A DNA stretch of 64,000 nucleotides, taken from the NCBI GenBank assembly GCA_009760855.2, contig WPIO01000144.1:909501-973500 (forward strand). The letters are read 5' to 3'. Each line of letters begins with the position of its first letter. Position 1 is the first letter of the stretch. The translations under genes were made by a program, and so were the position numbers. Below are positions 34,232 through 45,784 of this stretch, piece by piece. The DNA comes from Cristatella mucedo (taxonomy: Eukaryota; Bryozoa; Phylactolaemata; Cristatellidae). Under the pieces are notes generated by a model. That model saw only the letters and a program-made list of their open reading frames with translations, was not told where the DNA came from and did not search any database.

Positions 34232-34981
34232 ATAATAATAATAATAATGCATTTAACATAGCACCCTCAGAGAACTCAATCTCTTTATAGGCACTTTACA
34301 TATGCCACAAAGGAAGTATGATCGAATGGCTAGTGGTAGCATGCTCGACAAACAATAAGAATAACATGGTTAGGGGTGACATGCACAGGGTCAGCATACA
34401 AGTGTGGTTAGAAGCATCATGCCCAGTGTCAGCACACAAGAGCACATACGGGACAAATAACAGGAACACACTAAATGACCCAAATGAATAGGCGCATTAT
34501 AAATTTATTTTTAAATGTGGTCAAGTCAGGGAATGTGGTGACGCAAGACTGGAGTAAGGCTTTGAGAGCATACGAACTAGAGGCACGGTCTCCAAAGGAT
34601 TTAAGGTTTGCATGAGCCGTAATGGCTCACTGGGTAAGGTGGTTGCTTTTCACGACTTTGGCCCCAAGGTCGTCGGTTCGAATCCTGTGGTGGGCGATCC
34701 TGTATCGCTACTGCAAGCGGTGGTGATAGCCGTCAAGGCTCTCCTGTCGCTATACAAAACGAGGCTGTTAAATCAATAGGATTTACTTATTTATTTTACG
34801 AAGTATAGGTAAACAGTACGTTTCCGAAAAGCGAGAAACTAGTATCCTTAGAATGGTGAGGCAGTAGATCTGATAGGTAGGCTGGAGTAAAAGAATAAAG
34901 GGGCCTAAAAGTGCGCCACCAAAGCTTGAAGTCAATTGTTGCTTGACTGGCAGCCAGTGCAGGTCGGCCAGAAGTGGCGTG
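34232..34981 (-). mobile_element. L2 3' end carrying a SINE-A
   Basis: (TAA)n at 34.23 kb, tail ATCTCTTTATAGGCACTTTA, then C-terminal coding remnants resuming beyond the SINE to 34.98 kb (GGCAGCCAGTGCAGGTCGGC). Confidence 0.82.
34618..34790 (+). mobile_element. SINE-A inserted in an L2 copy
   Basis: Head GAGCCGTAATGGCTCACTGG, B box GTCGGTTCGAATCC, body GGCGATCCTGTATCGC and tail CGAGGCTGTTAAATC. The L2 3' region continues on both sides (34.23-34.62 and 34.85-34.98 kb). Best-preserved head of the family in the window. Confidence 0.85.
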
Positions 34982-35100
34982 ATAATAATAATATTAATAA
35001 TGCAGTTGATAAAGCGCCCCCAGAGAACTCAATCTCTTCCTAGGCGCTTTACATTTGCTGCAAAGGGAAATGCAATTGAATGATGAGTAATATCATGCTC
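34982..35100 (-). mobile_element. L2 3' tail, separate copy
   Basis: Immediately abuts the previous L2: ATAATATTAATAATGCAGTT, then TTCCTAGGCGCTTTACATTT and GCAAAGGGAAATGC. It ends about 40 bp before the CARD exon donor. Confidence 0.82.
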
Positions 35101-35138
35101 TGTGTAATATCGTTTGAAGATAAGAAATCTCAACCTAC

Positions 35139-35311
35139 TTGCGTTATTGCCTCCAGCTCTGACAACATTAGTGTCCGTTTTTCTAACATGTAAGTAGCAA
35201 TGTTCACGGTCTGTTCCTTCGTAAGGTGATCTGTAAAACGCGTACTATTCCCACGTATAGCAACCATAATGTTTCCCTTGATGGCTGGTACAGATAGTGA
35301 GGAACGTGTTC
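35139..35311 (-). CDS. CARD-like domain, first half; probable C-terminal exon of the Roco gene
   Basis: Flanked by acceptor CTCTTTTTAG and donor CGCAA|GTAGGT, this 173-bp exon begins in phase 1 and ends in phase 0. It encodes 57 full codons that look like helices 1-3 of a caspase-recruitment (CARD) domain: IMVAIRGNSTRFTDHL, then a segment ending in MLSELEAITQ, comparable with the Leu-x-x-x-x-Ile helix-3 pattern of CARDs such as that of RAIDD. The Roc-COR exon ends in phase 1 on the same strand, so the two could be spliced directly to give a Gly codon. It also joins in phase to the exon at 31.6 kb. Assignment to the Roco gene rests on strand, order and phase. A separate CARD gene in the 13.6-kb gap is possible. 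Confidence 0.62.
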
Positions 35312-35434
35312 CTAAAAAGAGATACAAATCTGTTTGTTAAACGAGGAACTACGTGGATATAAGCTTTAAATTCGACCCAATTCAGCTCTGTATTTCAAAG
35401 AGACCAGCAAGAATTCAACCAATTTACGAGACAT

Positions 35435-35770
35435 GAAAAAGTTTAGAGATGGCCATTTGTTTCCTCCCGTTAAAGACAGTTGGTGACAAAAGCTTTTGCT
35501 CAGGCTGTGGAACCCATTTCCACAAGTCTTATTTAACGACATATACTCTCCTGCTGCCGACTATAGCACACCCTTTCCAGGCGTCCCGAGCTGCCACTTC
35601 CGAGCTAATCTTTACATTTACTGCTCTCCCGACTCAGCTATGCTTCTTCGTGTTGGTTGAGATGAAGTCTACTGGTGACCGAATGCATATCGAAAGCTGC
35701 TTAGGCTTTGAGGGTGCCATATAAAACTCTCCTCTGTCAAACCCACCTAGTCTTAGTGGCTTTGTGGATT
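35435..35770 (+). repeat. R1 family copy
   Basis: Closest to the copy at 365-715. Contains CTGCTCTCCCGACTCAGC and TAGGCTTTGAGGGTGCC with a LINE-like end ATATAAAACTCTCC. Just upstream (5') of the CARD exon in the same intron. Confidence 0.65.
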
Positions 35771-35774
35771 TACA

Positions 35775-36350
35775 TACGGATATAAATATAATTATAATGC
35801 ATTTGTTATAGAGAACTCAGAAAACTCCATCTTTCCTGCAAAGGAAGCAAGATCGAATGCTTAGTTGTAGCAAGTGCAACGTTGATGAGCATAACATGGT
35901 TAGTAGTGACATGCACAGGGCCATCATGCGAGATGGTTAGTGGCAGCATGCACAGTGTTATCATGCATAAACACATAAAGGACGAATCACATGGGCCCAA
36001 TAAATTCTATGATGAATAGACGGATTTTAAGCTTCTTTTTAAATGTCGTCAAAACAGAGATGTACAACGCCAGTCGGAAGTGAGTTCCAGGCTTGGGAGC
36101 ATTCGAACTAAAGGCGCGGTCTCCAAAGAAATTGAGGATAGCTTGAGGTTTAGGTGAGCAATTAGGTTCCGAAATGCAGGGGGTCCGACGCTTAGCCTGG
36201 TGTGGATTACATTTGATGGGTAGGCTGATATAGGGACCTAAAAGTGAGTGACAGAATCTTGAAGTCTATGCATTTTTTTACTGGGAGCCAGATCAGCTGG
36301 ATGATGTAGCAACTGTCACACTAACAACAGACGACCCTAGCTACAGAGTT
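35775..36350 (-). mobile_element. L2 LINE 3' part (old)
   Basis: Follows the 3' untranslated region in reverse (GTTAGTAGTGACATGCACAG, CACATAAAGGACGAATCAC) into the C-terminal coding region (CTCCAAAGAAATTGAGG). Decayed. Confidence 0.7.
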
Positions 36351-36609
36351 TTGCACCAGCTGTAAGCACCAATATTGACAATGAAACGTGGCAAGGCATA
36401 CTACGAAACCGTGCGGCAACGAGAAGTTAGGGTCCGGAGCCAGCTGACTGGAATGTTAAGGCACTTAATTGAACTGTTTCCATTCCTCAGAGCAACTTCT
36501 TTCGGCTCAAACCTTGGTTCAAGTGTTTCAGCATGATCGTGCTGCTAAGACAGTAAGCTCAGAGAGGCTGATTCATAATGTAGCTGGTCTCTAAAGCCAC
36601 TAGTTGTGC

Positions 36610-36795
36610 TAAATGTCAATGGGAGACACAAAGAGGTTTCCCCCTTACAGTATGGGGTATCCTAGGGACCCGTATTTGGATCATCTCGATTTACGCTCTC
36701 CCTCTTGCTTATTTAATCGCTGAGCAGTATCTAGATTTTCATTTTCATGCAGACGAAAGCTGTACATATGCTTTCACACCTCAGCACATTATAGA
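36610..36795 (+). mobile_element. L2 reverse-transcriptase fragment (old)
   Basis: Decayed but recognisable: VNGRHKEVSPLQYGV, a degenerate GSVLG block, YALPLAYLI and FHFHADES in place of FHFYADDT. Continues at 37.28 kb after about 480 bp of unrelated DNA. Confidence 0.65.
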
Positions 36796-37274
36796 ATCTC
36801 AAAAACTCAGCTTCCTTGCACAATGAATGGCTGACATGGTGTGTGAGAACATGACTCTGCAGCCTGCGGGCAGTGGGCAGAGACACGACGAGGGCTCAGA
36901 CTGCCTACGCAGCCACAGGCTCACGAGTAGTGGAGGGCTGACAATGACTTGACAGTCTTGCCCAAATGGATGCATTGGCAGCCTCTGTAGCAGACATCCG
37001 TCTACCAAATGCTGTGGCCAGTTGTCGGGCGGGTTCGAAACAAGCAATTGCTCGACAGTGCAAAAGAACAGAGCATACGTGGAATAGAAGGATTGCCGGA
37101 GGAATTCGAGGGAGTAGCAGAAGGAGGGCTAAATCCCTCGGTGCCGTAAGCCGTCTCGAGTGTGTAGACTGGGCTTGGCCGGCGTGGATTTGGAGAATTA
37201 CGTGCTAGGTGTTGGAGCCAGCAGCAGGCTTGCTGCTTGGTCGCTCTACCCAGCCCGACGACAGGTCGCACGGT

Positions 37275-37750
37275 GGGCTGTCATGCATGGATGGCAGTAA
37301 ACTTTCTCAAATTGAACGGTGAAACCAACTTGGCAGTTATACAATTAATAACATTAACAACAATACGCTTGATAAAGCACCCTCAGAAAACTCAATCTCA
37401 TTCTAGGCGCTTTACATTTGCTGCAAAGCAAACAGATAGTTGTGGGCATGACTATCTATTGTTTGGTACTCTGAAAGTGGTAAGCCTAACCTTTAAACTG
37501 GTCGTTCTGCTAGCATATCTCACTTAGCCTCTGCTTGAAGTCTGGGTACCATGTTCCAACATAATCTTTCGCTAGATGAAGTAATTCCATACTAGTCTGC
37601 CTACTCTTAGCTATGTACCGTTGCAAAAACCAGGGTGCATTGTGTCTGTCGACAAGGATACTCCAGTCAAGCTGGTCCCCCCCATTTGTGACACCCTGCA
37701 TCGACTCATGTAGCACCACTCGCCGGTCTTCCTGGCTCTGCAATACGAGG
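37275..37750 (+). mobile_element. L2 fragment (old) with a nested reverse L2 tail
   Basis: Reads WMAVNFLKLNGETNLAV before, and decayed versions of SARNLGVMFQSNLSLD and KDTxxKLV after, a tail-only L2 insertion at 37345-37432. The minus-strand open frame over 37510-37743 is the antisense of this relic, not a gene. Confidence 0.65.
37345..37432 (-). mobile_element. Tail-only L2 insertion
   Basis: AATACGCTTGATAAAGCACC, TCTAGGCGCTTTACATTTGC in the plus orientation, lying within an older plus-strand L2. Confidence 0.75.
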
Positions 37751-38395
37751 CTTACATACAGTTAGTGTAAAACTCTGAAGCTCTGAATTGTCAATCGTAA
37801 ACCTCAAAAATTCAGCACTGTACCACTTCGAGCATGTAAATACATTTATTTATAACACTAAGTTGTTGAATAAATGTGGTGGTTCATGACTTGTAAGATG
37901 TTAACAAGGAAAGATTCCATAATTGAGTAGTACGGCCAGCATCGTCGCACGATAAAAGAATGCTGGTACAACAGCATCGCTGGAGCAGCTGCCTACGTTT
38001 CAAAGCTCATAGAGTGGTAACTTAAAACAGACCTTGTTCGCCTGCTCACACTAAAGGCACGAATCAAAGGTACTGTGGATTTATTAATTTGTGATTGGTC
38101 GGCCGGTTCATGCATTCAATACATATAACAATGGGCCAAACGGCACTATCCGTTAGCATTTCCATTAAGAGGCCAAGCTAGGATTCTTGCCTAGGCAGGA
38201 GGATCCGAAATATTTAAATGCAGGTGCAAGATCTTAAAAAATATAGTGCACAATCGCAGTGTTTCTTTGGCTCATCTCGGCTGAAATTCTTAAGCCTGGT
38301 TTAGAAGGCGAGTCCAGCATGATTAGAGGCGACATGCACAATGTCAACATGGAATATGGTTAGTGGTAGCATGTACAGTAGAGTAGTAGTTAGTA

Positions 38396-39060
38396 CTAAT
38401 AATAATAATAATAATGCACTTGATAAAGCGCCCTCAGATAACTCAATCTCTTTCTAGGCGCTTTACATTTGCTGCAAAGGGAAATTAGTGGCAGTAGTTG
38501 CTAGTAGCAGCCTGTACAAGCAAATAAAGAACAAATCACACGGAACCACTCAAAGCAGTGATAAACATATGCGTTTTAAGCTTCTTTTTAAATGTCGCCA
38601 AGTCAAGGGATGTCGTGAGTAGGTAGGTAGTATGGGTAGTCAGTAGGTAGTGGGTTAATAATCATAATAACAAGGCTCATCGAATTACGTGTTATAATAA
38701 TTATTATTAACTGACTCTTTCTAGGTGCTTTACAATTGCTTCAAAGGAAATAAGATCCAATGGTTAGTGGTAGCATGCTCAATAAACAACAAGAATAACT
38801 TGGTCAGGGGTGACATGCACAGGGTCAGCATCCAAGTGTGGTTAGTGGCAGCATGCAACCGATTCCGAAAAGCAGGTACCTAAAAGTGCGAGACAAAACC
38901 TTGAAGTCGATGCGTTGGTAGAGTGGGAGCCACTGCAGTTCGTCGAGAAGTGATGTGACGTGGCAACTGCAATGCTCACGACAGACAGGCCTAGCTGCAG
39001 AGTTTTGCACTAGCTGTAAGCACCTGAGTTCACAAAAATCGCAGACAGGTAGGCCAGCAA
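38396..39060 (-). mobile_element. L2 LINE 3' parts (two or more copies)
   Basis: A first copy from (TAA)n at 38.40 kb to about 38.64 kb. A second begins near 38.70 kb and reads into the coding region at 38.87-39.06 kb (CRTFRYLL-type decay; VCREHCSCHVTSLLDELQWL). Confidence 0.75.
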
Positions 39061-39317
39061 GCAGCGAGTCCCTGTTTTATGGGATACTCTGGGAAAGGAG
39101 TGCAAGGATAAGATTTTGAGGTGGCTAGCGATAAATCCTATAGTGGACAGGTTTCATTCTACCGGTAGCTGCGTTAGGAATTCTTGGCTGTAAATGCTGT
39201 TGCTATTCCAAAAACACTAAGTGGACGGGCCGAATTGGAAGCCACAATTGGAGCAAGACTGCCATCTAAACCTCCTTCAATGTGGAAGACCGTAGTAAGA
39301 CTCGAGTAGGTAGGAGG

Positions 39318-39471
39318 CAGGTAGGAAGTCAGACTTCACGACGTCGGTCCCGAGGTCGTGGGTTCGATTCCTGCAGTGGGCGATCCTTTATCGCCACTGC
39401 AAGCGGTGGTGATAGCAGTAAAGGCTCTTCTGTCGCTATACAAAAAGAGACTGTTTAATCAGCTAGAATTT
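39318..39471 (+). mobile_element. SINE-A copy
   Basis: Contains the B box GGTCGTGGGTTCGATTCC, body GGCGATCCTTTATCGCCACT and tail CAAAAAGAGACTGTTTAATC. The A-box half is replaced by a short GGTAG repeat. Confidence 0.78.
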
Positions 39472-39889
39472 TGTTTAAACCAAGCTTTGGAGTGGAAATG
39501 GGACATACGATGGTCGTTAGAGAGGGTCGGGAGCCTAGCAATTTCGGGTGGATGAGGGCCAAAGCCCCCTCTGCCAACTGGCTCAGCAGCTGTCTCTACT
39601 TAAAGGGAAAGCACCACAAAGAGCAAACAGACAAAGAGAATTCGGAGTATACAAGTAACCTGCCAATACAGCCTTACATTACTGCATTCCAACAAGGGGT
39701 TATTTTGCATTTGATTTCAAGCACAGCACAAATAATATCAGCAGTCCTTGCCGACCATGCATTAGTCATAGCTGACAACTCGGCACCATCGAGTGTGACT
39801 GAAGGATGTGCCATCTTGCCGTGTGACGAAATGCCTTTCTTGCTTCAACTAGATATAGCATGCACACTTACTTACAATTGAAAATTCGA
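39472..39889. other. Unclassified segment with opposing open frames
   Basis: A 136-codon plus frame (39471-39881) begins in the SINE-A tail. The minus strand is also open (TLDGAELSAMTNAWSARTAD). No family recognised. Confidence 0.25.
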
Positions 39890-41080
39890 TATGTAGACTC
39901 TTTATTTAGATTTTAAATCGTCTATAGGTAGTATTTCGTTATGTTTCGTTGCAAGACAAAGTCCACACTACCCTGCACATATGCACATATAAAGTGCACA
40001 ACAACAGAAACAGCAGAAGAGATTCAGCGATCATCGAAAATGGTCGGTGGACGCATCACATAGTCAGCCGAACAGACATCTCTTGTTAAAGCCAGATCCA
40101 TAACCTAACCATTAATATGAGTCACGTGCCTAACCGATTGGATAAGCCAACCTTCGCCTATCAATCAAGAAATAAGGGTATCAGCTTACTGCTTCGACGG
40201 TCGACGTGATTTTAAAGTCTCCAGCTGTCAACAGAGGCCTACCGCAAATGGTCGATTTAATCATGACCGCCTAAAGGGGGATCAATAGATTATGACTGAC
40301 ATCGTCTTCAATGGTCAACAGATAGTTAGGGAATCAGATGATGGCCTAATCAAAAGCCAAAGGCATTCGGGCCAAGCGACTCACGAACAACAAAAGCAAC
40401 CCAGCAACAAAACATTGCATACCACATGGTCTGCTGGAATGATAGCTCGCATTGATTAGTCCCTGGTGGTCAGCTACCAAAGCATGGCTATATCCACGTC
40501 TCGGTCAGCAGAAATTCATTAGGAGTACCCTAAACTGCCTGGTCCCGAATAATAAGCTCATCGTCTTTTTTAGTGAGCCGACATTTAACATCTGACATTT
40601 AAAAGGCTGTCCGATGCCTCAGGGTGGTTAGTTTTTTGAGGGATCAGGACTGTGGTGAAAATATTTCGCAATTTTAGGCCGACTTGGACAACAATTCCAG
40701 GTAGATGGTAAATTTACAGGTGGCACAATGCCCGTAACGGAAACGCAGAGGGAGGCCTAGTAAGTATCTCGAATGTCATTTCACATTTCTTGTAGCAGTT
40801 CAAACCTTCCGCGATCACCGATGCCACCCGTGCCTCTGTTATCTGATGTTTTTATTAAGAGCTAGCAGCGTTCCATAAATAGTTACTCTCGTGGCGAAAA
40901 TGGACGATATTGCCGGTCAAATATTCTTCCTTAATTTTCAAACCAATTAAGAAAGAGTGCAATTGAAAGAGCCGGTGAGTATTCATTGTTTCGTGTTCAA
41001 CTCAGTCTTTACCAAGGTCATCCATACTCTAATATCGGTTCTCGGTTCAGTCTCCATGTGCCTTGGGCGACGTACCTCCC
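39890..41080 (-). mobile_element. LINE endonuclease half, decayed copy 1
   Basis: Co-linear with 41.82-42.5 kb. At its left end it reads LALTRDVCSADYV, the endonuclease motif that in L2 proteins precedes the SDH-type C-terminal block. The reverse-transcriptase half is absent. Confidence 0.55.
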
Positions 41081-41084
41081 GAAG

Positions 41085-41300
41085 TCTAGCAGCACTACGA
41101 TAGAGGGTTTTGTATTGCCCTGCAAGCCTTCGCGTCTTTCGGTGTACATTAGGTAGCCAATAAAATGCTTGAAAAGCAAGAAAGAGAAAGTGAGAGGCAT
41201 ACCCGAGTCTGGAGGGCAGTTGAGGTTGTGAGCAGTATGTAAGTACAGCTCAGGACTGCAGGAAAGAATGTGCCACATTGTGCAGACGGACAGAGCATGT
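41085..41300 (-). repeat. R1 family copy
   Basis: Minus-strand LNCPPDSGMPLTFSFL matches the family frame. Lies directly 5' of endonuclease copy 1. Confidence 0.6.
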
Positions 41301-41563
41301 CGCCATGAGATGCGAACGATCCCGACATCTCCGGGTTACAGGTCTAGTGTCGTCACTACTAGTCTAGAGTACAATTGAGCTCTCGCGGCTTATATTTTTA
41401 CCGAGTTCAAAACTCAGCTAGAAAATCTCGGCTTCGACTGACCACAAATGTGCTCTAGCAAACTCGTAGAATATAAAACGCTTGTTAACTTTAGCATACA
41501 AAATACACTAACAAGACATTGAAAAGTCGTAACAGAAGAAATAGCTACTGAAGAAGCACTCAC

Positions 41564-41704
41564 ATCAGACGCTCTGTAAAGAAAATGCATTTGCTGCTTT
41601 TTGCTAGACTTGTAGAATATCGAAGCTTCAAAATGAAACTGCCCATGATAGTCGTTGGCCACGAAGTGACATGCAATCACAGAGTTTAGCAAAAGTAAGG
41701 TAAG
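41564..41704 (-). other. Exon-like open segment, unrecognised
   Basis: A 141-bp phase-0 segment bounded by TTAAACAG and GAT|GTGAGTG. It includes NSVIACHFVANDYHGQ and SIFYKSSKKQQMHFLY. It lies on the Roco strand inside the COR-to-CARD gap, but its phases (0 to 0) do not fit between the phase-1 ends of the neighbours unless more exons exist. No domain was recognised, and it could be a chance open frame between two L2 relics. Confidence 0.2.
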
Positions 41705-41814
41705 CTGTTTAACAGTCACTTCTATATAGTGGCAGATGAGCTTCTTTGGCTACTAACTTGCTCTCGAAGAGAGCATGCTGGTAGCAACATAAGTACCATG
41801 CCTAACAGGTTGGG

Positions 41815-42890
41815 CAGGTCAAACAAGGCAATCAAGAAATAAGGGTATCCGATTTGTGCTTGGGTGGTCAATTTGATTTTCAAAGTTTCCTGTCGTCAAC
41901 ACAAGCCTATTACATTTGAAAGTTTTGGAAATGTCTTTGGAAACTATTCGATAACCAAGATGAGACCGCCAGACGAAAGTCAGTAGATCGAAACTGACTG
42001 TTGCATCGTGTTTGACGAAGAGCTGATTGTGGCCGATTAAAACGATAACCCAATCAAAAACTAACGTCTTAAATCCAAATGAATCACGAAACACAATAAC
42101 AGCAAAGCCACTAAAATTGTTACTATGCGCAGTATGCAAGAATTAAAGCCCAAAGTGAGTTGTCCCACGTGCACAGCTAACAGAGCAGGGCGTCATCCAC
42201 ATCCCAGCCAGAGTATTTCATTAGGCTTTCCCAGAACAGCATTTCGTTAAATTCCTTGCGTGTTTTAGTGAGCCAACGTTTTACATATAAAATTTAAGAA
42301 GCGGTCCAATGTCTCAGACCGGCCAGTCTTTGTAATATCGAGGACACAGTGAAAAAGTTTAGCAGCTCTCGGATGACCAAAATGCAGGCTTAGGTAGATG
42401 GTAAATTTGCTGTAGGTGTAATGCCCGTAAGGTAAACACTCAGTGAGGCAGATTAAGTACCTTTATATCAGTTTACACTTCACTTAGCAGTCACTTTTTC
42501 TAAAGTGTCCATTCCTACTTGTTACACCGACAGAGTGATCCTGGACCAGTTGCTTTTACTAGAGATCTAGGAAAGGGCCCCCACAATGCAACTCCACGAG
42601 AGCAAAAACATTCGTGATCACCTTTGCCACGTGCTGCATCGTTATCCGATTCCTTAAATGAACAGCTAGTTGTGTTCTATAAACACGGATTCTAGCGGGA
42701 CGCATAGATGATTTGGTCACTCAAGTAGTGTGCAATGCTTTTCAAAGCAATAAAGAAGGAGCATCATTGACGGCCACGACGATTGATAATATTTTTCAGC
42801 CTCAACTCGGTCTTTACCAAGAAGGTCAATTATACTCACTAACAAGTCTTCGTTCAAGTCTCTCTTAAGTCGTCGACGGCCAGCTCAAGT
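41815..42890 (-). mobile_element. LINE endonuclease half, decayed copy 2
   Basis: On the minus strand HSNNFSGFAVIVFRDSFGFK and LVLTTGNFENQIDHPSTNRI correspond to the GGGVAVIVRDSF and GDFNIHVD-type blocks of the apurinic-like endonuclease of L2/CR1 LINEs. The catalytic Asp of GDFN is replaced (GNFE). No reverse transcriptase follows. Confidence 0.62.
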
Positions 42891-42904
42891 CAAGCAGTAC
42901 TACC

Positions 42905-43110
42905 AAGAAGAGTGCACCGTCCACTCAAAACCTTAGTGGCTTCTAGTGAACATTCTATTGCCAGCAAACTGTTTCTGATGCTACGATGAGAAAGGTGAGA
43001 GGCCTAGTTGTGTCGCCTGGCAGTTGGGTAGCGAAATGTAAAGTATAAAGCATATGAGTGGCAGCTCAGGACGGCCGGAAAATATGTGCCACTGTTGGCA
43101 GAAGGAGAGT
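42905..43110 (-). repeat. R1 family copy
   Basis: Matches 41.1-41.3 kb (GAAAGGTGAGAGGCCT, CAGCTCAGGACGGCCGG). Lies directly 5' of endonuclease copy 2, the same arrangement as at 41 kb. Confidence 0.6.
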
Positions 43111-43500
43111 AGACGTCATTGCTCTAATATTATGGAAGTTATTGTAACAGTCTTGGTCCGGCTAAGAAAAGCTTCAGTCGCCTAAGATCTTTAAGCATAG
43201 CACTGTAACAGAATGTACTGTCTATAGGAGACATGAAATTACGAAGAGGCTCAAGCAAGGTGCCAAGTTAGGCTCAGTATGAACGAGCAACAACACGCTT
43301 TGAAGGAGAGCGTCAGAACTAAAGCAGAAAAAATGTCAGGCTGCTCTCTGGTACTGGGCCGTTGTGCTTCACTTTGTACAGAATCCGAATGCGAAAATAG
43401 CCTGATATTGGATGGGCACAATAGGAACGCCATTCTCCACATTGTCACATTTAACCGGCAGCAGCCCGATGCATATTTTTAAAAATTCCAACCCTAGCGT

Positions 43501-43620
43501 GTGTATCGCATTTATTTTTGAAACCCATCCCTATTCAGGTGCTTTACAATTGCAGACGGGCTCCAGCCCACGATTTCGTCACAAAAAGCAAGCCCCTTAA
43601 GCGGACGAGACCACTACGTG
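43501..43620 (-). mobile_element. SINE-B, degraded copy
   Basis: Contains CTATTCAGGTGCTTTACA and GGGCTCCAGCCCACGA in the plus orientation followed by a decayed head (CCTTAAGCGGACGAGACC). Divergent member of the family. Confidence 0.6.
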
Positions 43621-45544
43621 TCATAGAGCTACAGTGAATCGCGATCATTGGGAGGATTTCAAACACATTTAAACTTTTTCTCATGTAACTCAAATTCCCT
43701 TATGTTATTCATCGCCGAACAGATGAGACCTTCAAGGCCACAGCCCAGCCTGAAAACGTTCCTGGAGAACCACTTTCCTGCTTTTTATTGCAGCTACAAG
43801 ATTGTGGCAACGAAATATTAGCTAAGCAGAAAAAAATCGCTGTCGGTTATACTGTTAATGAAACTTCAGTAATAACCTGCCTGTCAATTTCCATGGGACT
43901 GGTCAAGAACGAATGAGTACTTGCGAAGGGCCAGGCAGAACAGTAACTGAAAGAGCACACTCAATTTCGCCCAGCCTGGACCTGCTTAAACATCAATGAG
44001 CGATAGAAGCTTAGGTTTAGGTGAACTCGCCCTAGAATCTTAGATGCGACAAGCATGGTATGGAGTTGACGCCTTGGGTAAAATGTCGAAGGTAAGACGA
44101 ACAGGATGTCGCAGCAGATGCTTTGGGAAGGCCGGATGCAAGTATGAGGCCAGTGCTTACATATTTTCTCGAAAAGACAAGCCGTTCAGTTGTACCAACC
44201 GAAGCATTCGGAGCTGCCCCGGCATTATCGTATTTAAGTTGCGCCGACAAGAATCGATAGAAGCTACTCAAAATTTAAAGGCAAAAAACTCTAAATCCTA
44301 AACAATGTTTTGATATTTGTAAAATTATAGCAATCTTTACAGCAAAGGCTGCGAATCGCTAAGCTGAGTACGGCTAACCATTAACTAGCATGAATCCATT
44401 TGAAGTATTCACCTACCTTATCGCTTGAGGTACTCGTTGGCGATCTCAATCTCCTCGTTCGAGCAAGGGCCTTAAAGATAAAACTATAAAATATCCAATA
44501 GGATTCTGACTCAAGGGCTAGCTCACAAATGCAGCAAGGTGATACAACACAGAAAGCTACAGAAACGCCAATCAGAAACAAAGGTAAGCTCAAAAAAGCG
44601 AATATCACGTCGTAGGATAAACGCTGAAGTTTATAGAAAACCTGCTGGAAAAAAAACACCAAATTGGCCAGGTCCGTAGAACTATTGCCTGAGCTAAATA
44701 ATACAAAGTGACTGGCAAAAGCAGAAATTTAAGAAAGGAGAAATAGGTAATCAATATTGGAATCTCTAAATTAACAACAGCAAGCCTTTTGTAAAAGTTC
44801 GTTCACTTCAAGGGTACTTAATTTGCCGTCCTTCCAAATCCACATCGAGGGTTTCGAACCTAAAGCTGACAAGATTGTAATGCCATATGAAAAAATGGTG
44901 AAATAAACATTGATAGTCTAATATGTTTGCATAGCGACCCCATGAGACCTCAACCTCTGCTCAGACAACTTTGAACACACTGCAAGAGAATATATGTCTA
45001 AGAGTTAGTTACATACATTTACGGTATCGAGATTACAACAGCAAACAAGTACCATGCCTAAGCCAGCGCCCTACAGTTAAAATTATGACAATTTTTAATG
45101 CCGGTTAGTAGGACATCTGCCTAGTAACATGAAATGAATCGCATAAGCACACGGAAACAAATCAACTGTCGGTTACCGCAACCTGTGCGACTCTGATACC
45201 AGTTCATTCAATGTAGACTGTGTTGCCAGAAGCTAGTTCTGGACCAGAGGTCGGCAAAGGTATAGGATGACTAGGTTATGTCAGGAGGTCAAGAAGGCAC
45301 AATAGGCCAGAAGAAACCGCGCCCACTCTACCGTCCTCGCCTCCGGAGTGGGCGAGGCCAGACGAACGAGCAAACGAAACTCACAACTGAGGCAATGACG
45401 CCCTCGGCAATTACACGGGTAGACATTTATCACTTCAACCCGGCCATGCACTTCTGTTCATACCAGCGCCTAACATCAGCTCTAAAATAAACATAGGCTA
45501 CAGTTTAAACTGAAACCAGCAGAAATGAAGGGATAAAACTATGA
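43621..45544. other. Intronic anonymous DNA
   Basis: Apart from the exon-like segment at 44.4-44.6 kb no repeat or exon is seen. Stretches 45.94-46.44 and 46.87-47.64 kb are likewise blank. Confidence 0.4.
44417..44644 (-). other. Exon-like open segment with a hydrophobic stretch, unrecognised
   Basis: A 76-codon open segment between a good polypyrimidine acceptor (TTTTTTTTCCAG) and donor AAG|GTAGGTG. It has one strongly hydrophobic run (about 20 residues around LSLPLFLIGVSVAF) followed by a cysteine-rich and then a basic tail. It matches no family I know and does not fit the phase of the Roco exons. It may be an orphan exon or chance. Confidence 0.18.
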
Positions 45545-45670
45545 CCCTTCCGTTACTAACCATTCGATCTCGCTTCTTATGCAGCAAATGTAAATTGCCT
45601 AGAAAGAGATGGAGTTCTCTCCCGGGAGCTATATCAAATACATTTTTATTATTATTATAATTATTTATTA
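45545..45670 (+). mobile_element. L2 3' tail
   Basis: GCAGCAAATGTAAATTGCCT, AGAAAGAGATGGAGTTCTC, ATATCAAATAC and (ATT)n. Confidence 0.75.
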
Positions 45671-45784
45671 GGTCGGATTCAACTATAAATAACTAGGTTA
45701 GCGTTAGGTCGGACTGGAGTGCTAGCTAGGGCATATCCGGCATAAAAGCCGGATTTTGCGAACCTCTGCGATAACACGTTCTGA

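Noticed and set aside
34618-34700. A functional tRNA gene
   Set aside because: A and B boxes are present, but no cloverleaf acceptor pairing is evident and the same head recurs as the start of a 170-bp SINE family.
37510-37743. 77-codon minus-strand open frame that looked like another Roco exon
   Set aside because: The plus strand of the same bases aligns with decayed L2 coding sequence (SARNLGVMFQ and KDTxxKLV regions), so the minus frame is antisense shadow.
41819-42139. 106-codon minus-strand frame as a host gene
   Set aside because: Matches the endonuclease blocks of L2/CR1 LINEs and recurs in diverged form at 40.1-40.5 kb.
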